Source: REBR01 sp033721915 (GTDB lineage: Bacteria; Pseudomonadota; Gammaproteobacteria; Pseudomonadales; Oleiphilaceae). From it: a stretch of DNA of 64,000 nucleotides. The position numbers were made by a program, and so were the translations under genes. The stretch spans positions 62,001 to 126,000 of the forward strand of contig JAWWAC010000002.1 in NCBI GenBank assembly GCA_033721915.1, read 5' to 3'. Below the pieces are notes generated by a model. It did not search any database. It saw nothing but the letters and a program-made list of their open reading frames with translations, and was not told where the DNA came from. This document shows, piece by piece, positions 36,374 through 46,177 of this stretch. Positions within the stretch are counted from its first letter, which is position 1. Each line of letters opens with the position of its first letter.

Positions 36374-37059
36374 ACACACTGATACTGGCCGCCGGTCGCG
36401 GTGAACGCATGCGACCGCTGACACTGACCACCCCCAAGCCGCTTCTGTGCGTTGGCGGCCAGCCGCTGATCGTGCACCAGATTCACCGGCTGGCCGAATC
36501 GGGCATACGGGATCTGGTCATCAATACCGCCTGGCTGGGTGAGAAGATCGAACAGACACTGGGGGATGGCCGCCAGTACCGCGTGGCCATCCGCTACTCC
36601 CGTGAGCCTGAGCCACTGGAAACACTGGGCGGGCTGCGCCATGCACTGCCACTGCTGAACCAGGGCGACTGGATACTGGTGGTCAACGGCGATATCTGGA
36701 GCGACTTTGATTTCAGCCGCCTCTGGCCACTGCCGGACCCGCAACAGTGCCTGGCGCGACTGGTGCTGGTGGACAACCCGCCACAGCACCCGGAGGGGGA
36801 CTTTCAACGGGACTCCCGGGGGCAGGTGCACGCCAGCGGGCCGGACAAAAAGACCTTTGCTGGCATCAGCCTGCTGCACCGCCACCTGATCGAGCAGGCG
36901 CCGGCCAGAGAGAACCGCCTGGCGCCGGTGCTGAAAGCGGCCATGTCCCAGGGGCAGGTGCAGGGGCTATACCACCCGGGGCAGTGGCAGGATATCGGCA
37001 CGCCGGAGCGCCTTGAGGCACTGGACCGGCAGCTGCGCCAGGGAGCACAGCCGTCATGA
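36370..37059 (+). CDS. murU: MurNAc-1-phosphate uridylyltransferase MurU
   Basis: A 229-residue nucleotidyltransferase that makes UDP-MurNAc from AmgK product. The UTP-binding signature LILAAGRGERMRPLTLTTPKPLL is at the N-terminus, VNGDIWSDFDF holds the metal Asp, and QWQDIGTPERL closes the family pattern. A 4 bp overlap with amgK confirms the pathway pairing. Confidence 0.94.
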   Translation: MNTLILAAGRGERMRPLTLTTPKPLLCVGGQPLIVHQIHRLAESGIRDLVINTAWLGEKIEQTLGDGRQYRVAIRYSREPEPLETLGGLRHALPLLNQGDWILVVNGDIWSDFDFSRLWPLPDPQQCLARLVLVDNPPQHPEGDFQRDSRGQVHASGPDKKTFAGISLLHRHLIEQAPARENRLAPVLKAAMSQGQVQGLYHPGQWQDIGTPERLEALDRQLRQGAQPS

Positions 37060-37075
37060 CAGAGGCGGGACCACC

Positions 37076-37861
37076 ATGAAGCAAGGCGGACAGGAAAGGC
37101 CGGAAACACGCCATCAGCCACAACTGCCCCGGGAGCTGCCTGAGCTGCTGCGGGAGCTGGAGGCCTGCGGCCACCACGGCGTGCGGGTGCTGGAGCGCAC
37201 CGGGCTGCCCTTCTGGGGGCGCCCGCAGCTGTTCCGGCTGATGGGCTTTGTGGCCAAGGCGGACGGGCGCGTCACCGAGCTGGATATCCAGTACGCACAG
37301 AGCCTGATGCGCTCCATGGCCCTGTCGACCCGTCAGCGGCGCCGCATGATCCGCCGTTTCCAGCAGGGCAAGGACCTTGACCGCCCCAAAAACCCCCTGT
37401 GGCTGCGCTGGCTGACGCCGCGCTGGCCCGGCACGGCATTGCGGCTGGCACTGGCACTGGGGCACCTGTGTCACCAGGAGGGGCCCGCCTCGCCGGCCCG
37501 GGTGAGCCGCGCACAGAGCGCACTGAACCAGATGGGGCTGCCGCCGGCGGCGGCCAGGCGCATACTGACCAGTTACCAGGGCAAGGTCTGGATCACCCGC
37601 CCCAGTGTCGGTGTAGTACCGCCGGTGAGTGGCTACAGCCATGCCTGCGACGTGCTCGGCGGCCAGCCCTCGGATTCCCTGCTGAGCCTGCGCCAGAATT
37701 ACCGCCGCCTGCGGGGGCGCTACCATCCGGACCGGGCCCAGCACCTGCCCGCCAGCGAACAGCAGCAGGCCCGGCAGAAGCTGGAACAGCTGCAGAAAGC
37801 CTGGGAAATTGTCTGCCACCGCCACCCGGACGCCGAGCAGCCAAGGCGCAGCCGTCGCTAG
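37076..37861 (+). CDS. TerB / J-domain protein (DjlA-like, without membrane anchor)
   Basis: A 261-residue protein from ATG 37076, 16 bp after murU. A TerB-like helical domain (LFRLMGFVAKADGRVTELDIQYA, ~45-75) and a C-terminal J domain with HPD (RLRGRYHPDRAQHLP) reproduce the DjlA order. DjlA normally has an N-terminal membrane helix; here the N-terminus is polar, so this is probably a cytosolic co-chaperone for DnaK. It ends 19 bp from a convergent gene. Confidence 0.87.
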   Translation: MKQGGQERPETRHQPQLPRELPELLRELEACGHHGVRVLERTGLPFWGRPQLFRLMGFVAKADGRVTELDIQYAQSLMRSMALSTRQRRRMIRRFQQGKDLDRPKNPLWLRWLTPRWPGTALRLALALGHLCHQEGPASPARVSRAQSALNQMGLPPAAARRILTSYQGKVWITRPSVGVVPPVSGYSHACDVLGGQPSDSLLSLRQNYRRLRGRYHPDRAQHLPASEQQQARQKLEQLQKAWEIVCHRHPDAEQPRRSRR

Positions 37862-37880
37862 TGTCCCGTCCGGGGGAGCA

Positions 37881-38924
37881 TCACAGCTCCCTGCCCACCC
37901 GGTGCTTTTTCAGCCAGGCCCGCACCCGGTGGGCGATGCGCTTCTGGCTGGCGGGGTTGTCCACACCGCTCAGTGGCATGGTCTGCTGGTGGTAGTTGGC
38001 GAACTCGCCACGCCTGGCATCGTTACGGCGGCGCTCGCCGTCACCGGAGGGCTGCCGCGAGTCCACCAGGTCCAGCACCGGCAGGTCCCAGCCGGTGCCG
38101 AACAGCGCCTCCAGATCCCGGTCCAGTGGCGCCTGGAACCGAGCCGCCAGCCACACCATGCCAAGGCCACCCTCCGGCAGCTGGCGTGGGTTCTGCCGCA
38201 CGAAGCGGGCCACGGTATCCGCGCCGGCCCCCACGCCGATCAGCACCACATTGTTGTAACCGGCCTGGCGCAGATGCACCACACCCGCCGCCACACGGGC
38301 CAGTGACTGCCCCTGAAAGACCTCCATGGCATCGCCCTGCCGGGGGAGATCCCCCGACATCTCCAGTGTCAGCCCCCTGGCGGCTGTGTCTTCCTGTGCC
38401 TCCTGCCCGGCCTGACCCTTGTTGCCGTCCTGGTCCTGACCATTCTCTTCCTGCCCATCCTCCTCCCGCGCGCCCTCCTCCTGCCCGGCGGGCACCCCAC
38501 CGGCGGCAAAGACACGCTCGGGAACGGACGTCACCCCCATGGGCGGCAGCCCCATGGCCAGTGTGCGCCAGCCCCCATCCGGCAGATGCTGGCGCAGTGC
38601 CTGCACCAGTGTGGCATCCGGCGACTGCCCGGTATCCGCCACAATCAGTGCCGCCCCCTGTCGGGAGGCCGTGGTCTCCCTCAGCTCCAGTGCGGCAAAC
38701 CGGCCCTCGCCGCTGTCGAGCATCACCACCTGTTCCGGGAAACGCGCCTTCAGTGCCTGGTCCCTGTTGCCGGTGACCAGCACCAGACGGGGCCCCTCGG
38801 GCTCCTCCTGTGCCGCCTCGCCGTCCGGTTGTGCCGGGTCCTCTTCCTGGGCCGGCAACGGCGTCAGCCACAACAGGGCCAGCAGGCACACCAGTCCCCA
38901 GCCTGGCCGGGCTCTTCTCCACAT
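37881..38924 (-). CDS. Exported DUF3530-like protein (alpha/beta-hydrolase-like)
   Basis: A 347-residue protein with a signal peptide (GLVCLLALLWLTPLPAQ), then an acidic region. Residues ~145-175 are an E/G/Q/D repeat tract (EEGAREEDGQEENGQDQDG). The C-terminal half carries VVLIGVGAGADTVARFV, like a degenerate nucleophile elbow with Gly in place of Ser, and a terminal helix. ATG 38924 is chosen because GGAG precedes it and the signal peptide begins there. The role is unknown; the missing nucleophile makes hydrolase activity doubtful. Confidence 0.78.
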   Translation of the reverse strand: MWRRARPGWGLVCLLALLWLTPLPAQEEDPAQPDGEAAQEEPEGPRLVLVTGNRDQALKARFPEQVVMLDSGEGRFAALELRETTASRQGAALIVADTGQSPDATLVQALRQHLPDGGWRTLAMGLPPMGVTSVPERVFAAGGVPAGQEEGAREEDGQEENGQDQDGNKGQAGQEAQEDTAARGLTLEMSGDLPRQGDAMEVFQGQSLARVAAGVVHLRQAGYNNVVLIGVGAGADTVARFVRQNPRQLPEGGLGMVWLAARFQAPLDRDLEALFGTGWDLPVLDLVDSRQPSGDGERRRNDARRGEFANYHQQTMPLSGVDNPASQKRIAHRVRAWLKKHRVGREL

Positions 38925-38954
38925 CGCTGTTCTCCAGAGTCGTTTGAGGTGGCT

Positions 38955-38982
38955 TTGGTCAGCCCCCCGCTTCCGGTAAACT
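38955..38982 (+). promoter_or_regulatory. Candidate rpe-gph promoter
   Basis: TTGGTC (38955-38960), a 16-base spacer and TAAACT (38977-38982) lie 33 bp before the rpe ATG, in the divergent region shared with the DUF3530-like gene. Confidence 0.45.
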
Positions 38983-39015
38983 ATAGCCCCTTTACGCGTA
39001 ACCACAGGAATCTCC

Positions 39016-39693
39016 ATGAATCAGGCCCTGATTGCTCCGTCCATTCTCTCCGCCAATTTCGCCTGCCTCGGTGAGGAGGTGGACCAGGTGCTGGCCGCCG
39101 GTGCCGACTGGGTGCACTTTGATGTCATGGACAATCACTACGTGCCCAACCTGACCATCGGCCCCATGGTCTGTGCGGCACTGCGCAAGCACGGCGTCAC
39201 CGCCCCCATCGATGTGCACCTGATGGTGCAGCCGGTGGACGACCTGATCCGCCAGTTTATCGACGCCGGCGCCAGCTCCATCACCTTCCACCCGGAAGCC
39301 TCCGCCCATATTGACCGCTCATTGCAGCTGATCCGCGACGGCGGCTGCCAGGCGGGTCTGGTGTTCAACCCGGCCACGCCTCTGCATTACCTGAACCATG
39401 TCATGGACAAGCTGGACATGGTACTGCTGATGTCCGTGAACCCGGGCTTTGGTGGCCAGTCCTTTATCCACTCCACACTGGAGAAGCTGCGCCAGACCCG
39501 GCAGAGAATCGACCAGAGCGGCCTGCCCATCCGCCTGGAAGTGGACGGGGGTGTCAAGAGCAACAACATCCGCGAAATCGCCGCGGCCGGCGCCGACACC
39601 TTTGTGGCCGGCTCCGCCATCTTCAACGCACCGGACTACCAGCAGGTGATCCGTGAGATGCGCGAGCAGATTGCACTGGCACGCAGTGTATGA
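39016..39693 (+). CDS. rpe: Ribulose-phosphate 3-epimerase
   Basis: A 225-residue TIM barrel interconverting ribulose-5-phosphate and xylulose-5-phosphate in the pentose phosphate pathway. [30 protein letters not shown] (metal His/Asp), [12 protein letters not shown] and EVDGGV are diagnostic. AGGA precedes the ATG. It overlaps gph by ATGA. Confidence 0.97.
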   Translation: MNQALIAPSILSANFACLGEEVDQVLAAGADWVHFDVMDNHYVPNLTIGPMVCAALRKHGVTAPIDVHLMVQPVDDLIRQFIDAGASSITFHPEASAHIDRSLQLIRDGGCQAGLVFNPATPLHYLNHVMDKLDMVLLMSVNPGFGGQSFIHSTLEKLRQTRQRIDQSGLPIRLEVDGGVKSNNIREIAAAGADTFVAGSAIFNAPDYQQVIREMREQIALARSV

Positions 39694-40400
39694 GCCTCAA
39701 CCCCTGGCCTGACGCCATACTGCTGGACCTGGACGGCACCCTGGTGGACAGCGCGCCGGACCTTGCCATGGCGGTGGACACCATGCTCACCGCACTGGGA
39801 AGGCCTGCGGCGGGGGTCGACCGTGTGCGACTCTGGGTGGGTAACGGCGCCCGGAAGCTGATCGAGCGGGCCCTGGCGGGCACCGGCGACCCGCAAGCCG
39901 ATGGCAACGACGGCCCCCAGACACCCCACAGCGAGGCACTCTTCCAGCAGGCCCGAGAGGCCTTTTTTACCGCCTACCGGCGTTGCAATGGCCACAGCAG
40001 CAAGCTGTATCCGGGGGTGGCGGCGTTTCTCAGGGAAGCCAAGGCCCGTGGCAGCCATCTGGCGGTGGTGACCAACAAACCCGCCGAGTTTACCGGGCCA
40101 CTGCTGAAGGCCATGGGCATCGAGGGGGACTTTGAGGCCGTGATCAGCGGCGACACCCTCACGGACAGTGACGGTGAGCCGGTGCGCAAGCCCGACCCGG
40201 CACCCTTGCGGGAGGCATTGCGGCAACTGGGCATTGCCACGGAAAAGGCCCTGATGGTGGGCGACTCCAGGGCCGATATGGACGCCGCCCGGGCACTGGG
40301 CCTGCCGGTGGCGGCGGTGACCTACGGCTACAGCCAGGGCACGCCCGTGGCCTTGCTGGGGCCGGATCATGTGGTGGACTCACTCACCGAACTGCTGTGA
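39690..40400 (+). CDS. gph: Phosphoglycolate phosphatase
   Basis: A 236-residue HAD phosphatase removing 2-phosphoglycolate. The nucleophile motif [15 protein letters not shown], the Thr motif VVTNKP, and [14 protein letters not shown] with the metal Asp are all present. The rpe-gph-trpE order is common in gammaproteobacteria. Confidence 0.95.
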   Translation: MSLNPWPDAILLDLDGTLVDSAPDLAMAVDTMLTALGRPAAGVDRVRLWVGNGARKLIERALAGTGDPQADGNDGPQTPHSEALFQQAREAFFTAYRRCNGHSSKLYPGVAAFLREAKARGSHLAVVTNKPAEFTGPLLKAMGIEGDFEAVISGDTLTDSDGEPVRKPDPAPLREALRQLGIATEKALMVGDSRADMDAARALGLPVAAVTYGYSQGTPVALLGPDHVVDSLTELL

Positions 40401-40524
40401 CCCGCCACCGGCTCTTCTTCAAGGCCCCTGTCAGTCACCCCGTGTTGCGTCGACCCGGGGCCTTAGGTAATCTTTGCAGTTCAATCAACACGCTTTCCCA
40501 ACCGGAATCACAAGGAGACCGGGT

Positions 40525-40599
40525 GTGACCACCGGACTGAAAAAAGCCACTGCAATCGTGCACCCTGCGCGCTGGGCAAATCCGCGCTGGCGATGGTAA
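40525..40599 (+). CDS. trpL: trp operon leader peptide (TrpL-like)
   Basis: A 24-codon reading frame starting at GTG 40525, preceded by AAGGAGACC. It begins MTTGLKKATAIV and ends ARWANPRWRW before TAA, with three Trp codons in the last eight, 70 bp upstream of trpE. That Trp density directly before trpE is the signature of a transcription-attenuation leader in which ribosome stalling at Trp codons reports charged tRNA-Trp levels. The start could also be read from an overlapping GTG two bases upstream, but only this frame gives the Trp codons. Confidence 0.82.
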   Translation: MTTGLKKATAIVHPARWANPRWRW

Positions 40600-40656
40600 T
40601 GCATTGCCTCTGATTCCGGGTGTGCGCCAGGCAGCCCCCTTTGCCCATGCTTTTTT
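40571..40656 (+). promoter_or_regulatory. Putative trp attenuator region
   Basis: Complementary segments are spread over trpL and the following spacer: TGGGCAAA (40573-40580) with TTTGCCCA before a T6 run (40651-40656), CTGGCG (40587-40592) with CGCCAG, and TGCCT with AGGCA. They allow mutually exclusive folds, as attenuation needs. I could not assign a clean GC-rich terminator stem lying wholly after the leader stop, so the exact fold is unresolved. Confidence 0.5.
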
Positions 40657-40668
40657 CAGGAACTTCTT

Positions 40669-42177
40669 ATGAACCCCGAACAGTTTGCCGCCTATGCCGG
40701 TGAAGGCTACAACCGTATCCCCGTTTATCGGGAGGTCTTCGCCGATCTCGATACACCGCTGAGCACCTACCTCAAGCTGGCCGATGGCCCCTACTCCTAC
40801 CTGCTGGAGTCCGTCCAGGGGGGCGAGAAATGGGGCCGTTACTCCATTATCGGGCTGCCGGCCCGTGAGCGGCTGCGTGTGACTGGCCACCGTGTGGTCC
40901 ACGAGCGGGACCAGCAGGTGCTCCACGAAAGCGACGAGACGGACCCCCTGGCCTTTATCGAGGCCTTCCAGAACCGTTACCGCTCACCGGACCTGCCGGA
41001 GCTGCCCCGCTTCAACGGCGGACTGGTGGGCTATTTCGGCTACGACACCGTGCGCTACATCGAGCCGCGACTGGCGGGCAAGGCCCCCCCGGACGACCCC
41101 CTGGACACCCCGGACATTCTGCTGATGCTCTCCGACGAGGTGGTGGTGTTCGACAACCTGAGGGGCAAGCTCAGCCTGATCGTGCAGACCGACCCGGCAC
41201 GTCCCGATGCCTACAACCAGGCACTGGCCCGGCTGGATGAACTGGAGAGGGACCTGCGCCGGAAGAAGGCCAGTGGTCCCGCCAGCCCAGAGGCGCACCC
41301 GCCCATCCGTGAGGAGGACTTCCACTCCGGACTGAGCCAGACGGATTTCGAGACGGCGGTGGAGAAGATCCGCGAGTACGTACTGGACGGTGACGTGATG
41401 CAGACGGTGCTCTCACAGCGCATGTCCGTGCCCTTCGCCGCGCCGCCACTGAACCTGTACCGGGCACTGCGCACACTCAACCCCTCCCCCTACATGTATT
41501 TTCTCAACCTGGGGGACTTCCACATCGTCGGCTCCTCACCGGAGATACTCGCCCGTGTGGAGGACAACGAAGTCACGGTGCGCCCACTGGCCGGCACCCG
41601 CAAGCGCGGCGCCAGCCGGGAACAGGACCAGGCACTGGAGGCGGAGCTGCTGGCGGACCCCAAGGAGCTGGCGGAGCACCTGATGCTGATCGACCTGGGG
41701 CGCAATGACATCGGCCGCGTGTGCGACACCGGCTCGGTGAAGGTCACGGACAAGATGGCCGTGGAACGCTACTCCCACGTCATGCACATCGTCTCCAACG
41801 TCAGCGGACAGCTGCGCTGCGACCTGACCCCCATGGACGTGCTGAGGGCCACACTGCCCGCCGGCACTCTCAGTGGTGCCCCCAAGATCCGCGCCATGGA
41901 GATTCTCGACGAGCTGGAGCCGGTCAAGCGCGGCGTCTACGGCGGCGCCGTGGGCTACCTCTCATGGACCGGCAAGATGGACACTGCCATCGCCATCCGC
42001 ACCGCCGTGATCAAGGACCAGACACTGCATATCCAGGCCGGCGCCGGCGTGGTGGCGGACTCGGTGCCCCGCCTTGAGTGGAAGGAAACCAAGAACAAGG
42101 GCCGCGCCATCTTCCGGGCGGCGGACATGGCCCTGCGGGACTTCCATGACAGTTATACTGACGGCGGGGGACAATGA
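40669..42177 (+). CDS. trpE: Anthranilate synthase component I
   Basis: A 502-residue chorismate-using subunit. The N domain has the tryptophan-feedback [18 protein letters not shown] element, and the core carries [39 protein letters not shown] [12 protein letters not shown], and [15 protein letters not shown]. It pairs with TrpG, whose ATG follows one base after the stop. The trpL leader upstream suggests attenuation control as well as allosteric feedback. Confidence 0.97.
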   Translation: MNPEQFAAYAGEGYNRIPVYREVFADLDTPLSTYLKLADGPYSYLLESVQGGEKWGRYSIIGLPARERLRVTGHRVVHERDQQVLHESDETDPLAFIEAFQNRYRSPDLPELPRFNGGLVGYFGYDTVRYIEPRLAGKAPPDDPLDTPDILLMLSDEVVVFDNLRGKLSLIVQTDPARPDAYNQALARLDELERDLRRKKASGPASPEAHPPIREEDFHSGLSQTDFETAVEKIREYVLDGDVMQTVLSQRMSVPFAAPPLNLYRALRTLNPSPYMYFLNLGDFHIVGSSPEILARVEDNEVTVRPLAGTRKRGASREQDQALEAELLADPKELAEHLMLIDLGRNDIGRVCDTGSVKVTDKMAVERYSHVMHIVSNVSGQLRCDLTPMDVLRATLPAGTLSGAPKIRAMEILDELEPVKRGVYGGAVGYLSWTGKMDTAIAIRTAVIKDQTLHIQAGAGVVADSVPRLEWKETKNKGRAIFRAADMALRDFHDSYTDGGGQ

Positions 42178-42178
42178 C

Positions 42179-42787
42179 ATGCTGCTGATGATCGATAACT
42201 ACGATTCCTTCACCTACAACCTGGTGCAGTACTTCGGCGAACTGGGGGCCGAGGTGGTGGTGCGGCGCAATGACGCACTGAGTGTGGCGGACATTGAGGC
42301 CATGAACCCGGAGCGGATTGTCATCTCACCGGGCCCCTGCTCACCGGACCAGGCGGGCATCTCCATGGACGTGGTGCGCCACTTCGCGGGGCGGGTGCCA
42401 CTGCTGGGGGTCTGCCTGGGGCACCAGTGCATCGGGCAGGTGTTTGGCGGCCGAGTGATCCGCGCCGGGCAGGTGATGCACGGCAAGACCTCCCCCATCC
42501 ACCACCGCAACCAGGGGGTATTCCATGGTCTGGACCAGCCCTTCCAGGCCACCCGCTACCACTCGCTGGTGGTGGACAAGACGGCACTGCCGGAGGTGCT
42601 TGAGATGACCGCCTGGACCGAGACAGACTCGGGGGAGCTGGAAGAGATCATGGGACTGCGCCACCGGCATCTGGCGGTGGAAGGAGTGCAGTTTCACCCG
42701 GAGTCCATCATGACCCGACAGGGCCATGATCTGCTGAAGAACTTCCTGCAGACGCCGATGCCGGAAAAGCCGGCCCGCAGCGCCTGA
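42179..42787 (+). CDS. trpG: Anthranilate synthase component II, glutamine amidotransferase
   Basis: A 202-residue class I amidotransferase feeding ammonia to TrpE. It starts at ATG 42179 (family start [16 protein letters not shown]); an upstream in-frame ATG lies within trpE. The triad is Cys in [13 protein letters not shown] and the His/Glu in [13 protein letters not shown]. Similar enzymes serve p-aminobenzoate synthesis too, so it may be shared with PabB. Confidence 0.96.
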   Translation: MLLMIDNYDSFTYNLVQYFGELGAEVVVRRNDALSVADIEAMNPERIVISPGPCSPDQAGISMDVVRHFAGRVPLLGVCLGHQCIGQVFGGRVIRAGQVMHGKTSPIHHRNQGVFHGLDQPFQATRYHSLVVDKTALPEVLEMTAWTETDSGELEEIMGLRHRHLAVEGVQFHPESIMTRQGHDLLKNFLQTPMPEKPARSA

Positions 42788-42831
42788 TGGCGCCGGCCAC
42801 TGACCGATAACAAGACAGCGAAGGACAGGTT

Positions 42832-43863
42832 ATGGATATGAAAGCCGCACTGGCCCGGCTCGTGGAGCGACTGGACCTGAGCACCGAGCAGATGCAGTCC
42901 GTGATGCGCCTCGTCATGAACGGCGAGGCCACGGACGCCCAGATCGGCGCCTTTCTGGTGGCACTGCGCATGAAGAGCGAGAGCGTCGACGAGATCACCG
43001 GCGCCACCATGGTCATGCGCGAGCTGGTCACGCCGGTGAGCGCCAACGCCCACCCACTGGTGGACATTGTCGGCACCGGCGGTGACGGCGCCAACCTGTT
43101 CAATGTCTCCACCGCCGCCGCCTTTGTGGTGGCCGCCGCCGGTGGCCATGTGGCCAAGCACGGCAACCGCTCCGTCTCCTCCAGCAGCGGCAGCGCCGAC
43201 CTGCTGGAGGCGGCGGGCATCCGGCTGGACATCACACCGGCGGACGTGGCCCGTGCCGTGGAGCAGATCGGCGTGGGCTTCATGTTCGCACCGGCCCACC
43301 ACAGCGCCATGAAGCACGCCATAGGCCCGCGCAAGGAGCTGGGCCTGCGCACCCTGTTCAACATACTGGGCCCCATGACCAACCCGGCGGGCGTGCGCCA
43401 TCAGCTGATCGGCGTCTTCAACAGCGCCCTGTGCCGGCCCATGGCGGAGGTGCTCAAGCGCCTCGGCTCGGAGCACATCCTGGTGGTGCACAGCGACGAC
43501 GGGCTGGACGAGATCAGCCTGGCGGGGCGCACCCATGTGGCGGAGCTGAAAAACGGCGAAGTGCACGAATACGACATCACCCCCGAGGAGCTGGGCGTGC
43601 CCTCACAGTCCCTCTCGGGGCTGACCGTCACCAGCGCGGCGGAGTCGCTGGCGCTGATCCGCGAGGCACTGGGCCGAGGCCATGAGCCCCGCACCGAGAA
43701 GGCCCGTGACCTGATTGCACTGAACGCCGGCGCCGCCATCTACGCCGCCGACCTGGCCGGCAACCTTAAGGACGGCGTGTCCATGGCCGCCGACGCCATC
43801 GGCTCCGGACTGGCCAGCGCCAAGATGCAGGAGCTGGCGGATTTCACCCGCTGCCTGGACTGA
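42832..43863 (+). CDS. trpD: Anthranilate phosphoribosyltransferase
   Basis: A 343-residue enzyme transferring phosphoribose to anthranilate. [21 protein letters not shown] binds PRPP, and [19 protein letters not shown] plus the [11 protein letters not shown] segment are family hallmarks. It lies 44 bp after trpG and 23 bp before trpC. Confidence 0.97.
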   Translation: MDMKAALARLVERLDLSTEQMQSVMRLVMNGEATDAQIGAFLVALRMKSESVDEITGATMVMRELVTPVSANAHPLVDIVGTGGDGANLFNVSTAAAFVVAAAGGHVAKHGNRSVSSSSGSADLLEAAGIRLDITPADVARAVEQIGVGFMFAPAHHSAMKHAIGPRKELGLRTLFNILGPMTNPAGVRHQLIGVFNSALCRPMAEVLKRLGSEHILVVHSDDGLDEISLAGRTHVAELKNGEVHEYDITPEELGVPSQSLSGLTVTSAAESLALIREALGRGHEPRTEKARDLIALNAGAAIYAADLAGNLKDGVSMAADAIGSGLASAKMQELADFTRCLD

Positions 43864-43886
43864 CCCATGACCCGGATTGCACACCC

Positions 43887-44696
43887 ATGAGCGAACAGAC
43901 CCCCACAATCCTGCGCCGCATTGTCGAGCGCAAATGGCAGGAGCTGGACCAGCGCAAGGCCCAGCTGCCACCGGACGAATGCCGCGCCGAGGCACAGGAC
44001 CAGCCCGACACCCGTGGCTTCGCCGCCGCCATGCAGGCACGGGTGGCCCGTGGGGAACCGGCCGTGATCGCCGAGATCAAGCAAGCCTCACCCAGCAAGG
44101 GCGTGCTCCGTGACCCCTTCCACCCGGCGGCCATCGCAGAGGACTACCAGCGAGGAGGCGCCACCTGCCTGTCCGTGCTCACGGACCACGACTTCTTCCA
44201 GGGCAGCGAGGCGGACCTCATTGCCGCCCGTGGCGCCTGCTCGCTGCCGGTGATCCGCAAGGATTTCATGGTGGACGACTACCAGATTTACGAGAGCCGC
44301 ATCGCCGGCGCCGACTGCGTACTGCTGATCGCCGCCTGCCTCACCCGCACCCAGATGCAGCACCTCAACGGCCTGGCCCGTGAGCTGGGCATGGATGTGC
44401 TGCTGGAGGTGCACAATGGCGAGGAACTGGAAGCGGCCCTGTCCGTGGACAGCCCCCTGCTGGGCATCAACAACCGGGACCTGCACAGCTTCGAGGTCTC
44501 ACTGGAAACCACACTGGCACTCAGCAAGGCGGTGCCGGAAGACCGGCTGATTGTCACCGAAAGCGGCATCCACACCCCGGAAGACGTGCGGCGCATGCGG
44601 GACAATGACATCCACGCCTTCCTGGTGGGGGAGTCCATGATGCGCGCCGACAGCCCGGGGCAGAAACTGCAGGCGCTGTTTTTCCCGACGGCCTGA
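43887..44696 (+). CDS. trpC: Indole-3-glycerol-phosphate synthase
   Basis: A 269-residue TIM barrel closing the indole ring. IAEIKQASPSKGVLR, LSVLTDHDFFQGS, VIRKDFMVDDYQIYE and LLGINNRDL hold the catalytic Lys/Glu residues, and ESGIHTPEDV binds phosphate. In Pseudomonas aeruginosa vfr follows trpC; here 18.8 kb separate trpC from the crp/vfr-like gene. Confidence 0.97.
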   Translation: MSEQTPTILRRIVERKWQELDQRKAQLPPDECRAEAQDQPDTRGFAAAMQARVARGEPAVIAEIKQASPSKGVLRDPFHPAAIAEDYQRGGATCLSVLTDHDFFQGSEADLIAARGACSLPVIRKDFMVDDYQIYESRIAGADCVLLIAACLTRTQMQHLNGLARELGMDVLLEVHNGEELEAALSVDSPLLGINNRDLHSFEVSLETTLALSKAVPEDRLIVTESGIHTPEDVRRMRDNDIHAFLVGESMMRADSPGQKLQALFFPTA

Positions 44697-44773
44697 TGAA
44701 TCACCGGCGCGCGCCATGGCGCACCATTGAGCAGGTGGTGGCCCTGCTGCGCAGTGCGCCACAGGGCGGGTGA
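44696..44773 (+). CDS. 25-codon reading frame coupled to trpC, possible gene remnant
   Basis: The ATG overlaps the trpC stop (TGATG), and the frame encodes a short basic then helical peptide (MNHRRAPWRTIEQ, VVALLRS) before TGA at 44773. Tight coupling suggests it is or was translated. Its end coincides with the start of the accessory block, so it may be the 5' remnant of a longer gene cut by insertion. I recognise no family. Confidence 0.35.
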   Translation: MNHRRAPWRTIEQVVALLRSAPQGG

Positions 44774-44777
44774 TACA

Positions 44778-45803
44778 TTATTCGAAGCCGTCTTCGGCCA
44801 TCGAGTGGTGTTCCAGGGGCTGCCCTGATCCGCTAACCCCCTCATGGGGGTCAGAGGCGACCCGTATCACCACCTTGCCACGGCAACGGCCGCTGCGACT
44901 GCGTTGGTAGGCCTGCTCGCTATCGGCAACGGCAAATTCACTGTCGATCACCGGACGGAGTGAGCCCGCCTCCACCAGCGCTGTCAGCGCTTCCAGATCC
45001 TGCCGCCAGGGCTTCACCACCAGGCTGGCGGCGTTTTTGCCGCTCAGGCGATAGAGCGGTGTGGCCAGCATGGAGAAAGCATCACCCCCGGTGGAAATAA
45101 ACCAGCCGCCAGGGGCCAGCATGGCGGCGCAGCTGCGGGGGGATTCAAAGGAGGTGACATCAAACACCAGATCAAAGGGACCGGCGCTCTGGCGGTAATC
45201 ACCCGCCGTGTAATCAATGCTCGCATCTGCCCCCAATGCCTGCACAAACCCCAGGTTGCGGGTACTGCAAACCGCAGTGACATGGGCCCCCAGGGTCTTG
45301 GCAATCTGCACCGCAAAGTGGCCAACGCCACCGGAGGCGCCAATAATCAGCACCCGGCTGCCGGCTTTCACCCGGCCCTTGCGCAGCCCCTGCAACGCGG
45401 TCAGGCCAGCCAGGGGCATGGCGGCGGCTTGGGTAAAGGACAGGGACGCCGGCTTATGGGCCACACACTGGTGGTGAATCAGCGTCTGCTGGGCCAGGGA
45501 GGCCGTGCGCAGGCGCATGTCCATGCCATAAACGGCGTCGCCAATGGCCAGGCCGGTTACCCGGTCACCCACCGCCACCACCGTGCCCGCCAGATCATCC
45601 CCAAACAGGGGCCGCTGGCGCTTGCCCAGCACCGGTTGGGTCACCCGGGCCAGTGGGACGTTCAGTTTCCAGTCCTTGGGATTCACAGAGGCGGCCTGCA
45701 CCTGCACCCGTACATCTTTCGGCCCTGGCTCACCGGGTGCCGCCACTTCCTGAAGCGCCAGCCGGGCTTTCAGCCCCTGGCGTCGGGTTACAATTGCCTG
45801 CAT
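44778..45803 (-). CDS. NADPH-dependent quinone/enone reductase-like MDR protein
   Basis: A 341-residue medium-chain dehydrogenase/reductase without the structural-zinc cysteines. ATG 45803 is used (AAGAGA upstream; family start MQAIVTRRQG). The N domain has GDDLAGTVVAVGDRV, and the Rossmann half VLIIGASGGVGHFAVQIAKTLGAHVTAV. Relatives reduce quinones or enoyl compounds with NADPH. It is the first gene of the block lying between trpC and crp, on the opposite strand to trpC. Confidence 0.88.
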   Translation of the reverse strand: MQAIVTRRQGLKARLALQEVAAPGEPGPKDVRVQVQAASVNPKDWKLNVPLARVTQPVLGKRQRPLFGDDLAGTVVAVGDRVTGLAIGDAVYGMDMRLRTASLAQQTLIHHQCVAHKPASLSFTQAAAMPLAGLTALQGLRKGRVKAGSRVLIIGASGGVGHFAVQIAKTLGAHVTAVCSTRNLGFVQALGADASIDYTAGDYRQSAGPFDLVFDVTSFESPRSCAAMLAPGGWFISTGGDAFSMLATPLYRLSGKNAASLVVKPWRQDLEALTALVEAGSLRPVIDSEFAVADSEQAYQRSRSGRCRGKVVIRVASDPHEGVSGSGQPLEHHSMAEDGFE

Positions 45804-46177
45804 AGCGGTTCTCTTGAGTTGTGGGAGCCATTTATTTTCGCGCATCTCAAATAATCCGATACCCTCCCGGATAAAAGCGCCTACTCTTTCACCTGAGCGC
45901 ATCGTGGAATCACTACTCCGCAAGGGAAGCGGCGGTGTCAGCAACACAGTGAACCAAGCGCCCGCGCAAAAAGAAAGCCTGACCCTGAAGTTCGAAGACA
46001 AAGACGGCGTCAAGGCAGAAGTCCCGAGCCAATAATCCCGGTCGGCCTCCTTGCAATCCCCGGAGCTGGAAACCCCCAGCTCCATTGCCGATACTAACCA
46101 GTTATTGATGACGGGAAAAACGTGTAACCGCCATGAAAAATGCAGCCTGAAAAAGCCATATAACGAGTGAGAATCAC
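45804..46177. other. Intergenic stretch with a possible 43-codon ORF and a hairpin
   Basis: No firmly supported gene. A GTG-started frame at 45904-46035 encodes a charged peptide (tail LTLKFEDKDGVKAEVPSQ) that looks protein-like but has no recognised family and a weak ribosome site. A perfect stem GGAGCTGG / CCAGCTCC lies at 46062-46069 and 46076-46083, without a T-run. Confidence 0.35.

Noticed and set aside
40600..40656. A simple GC-rich intrinsic terminator wholly between the trpL stop and trpE
   Set aside because: The best stem I could draw there is short and needs G-T pairs; only folds reaching back into trpL are convincing.
45814..46035. A 73-codon plus-strand frame before the MOSC gene
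   Set aside because: Only its last 43 codons look protein-like; no start signal or family, so it is mentioned only as part of the intergenic entry.
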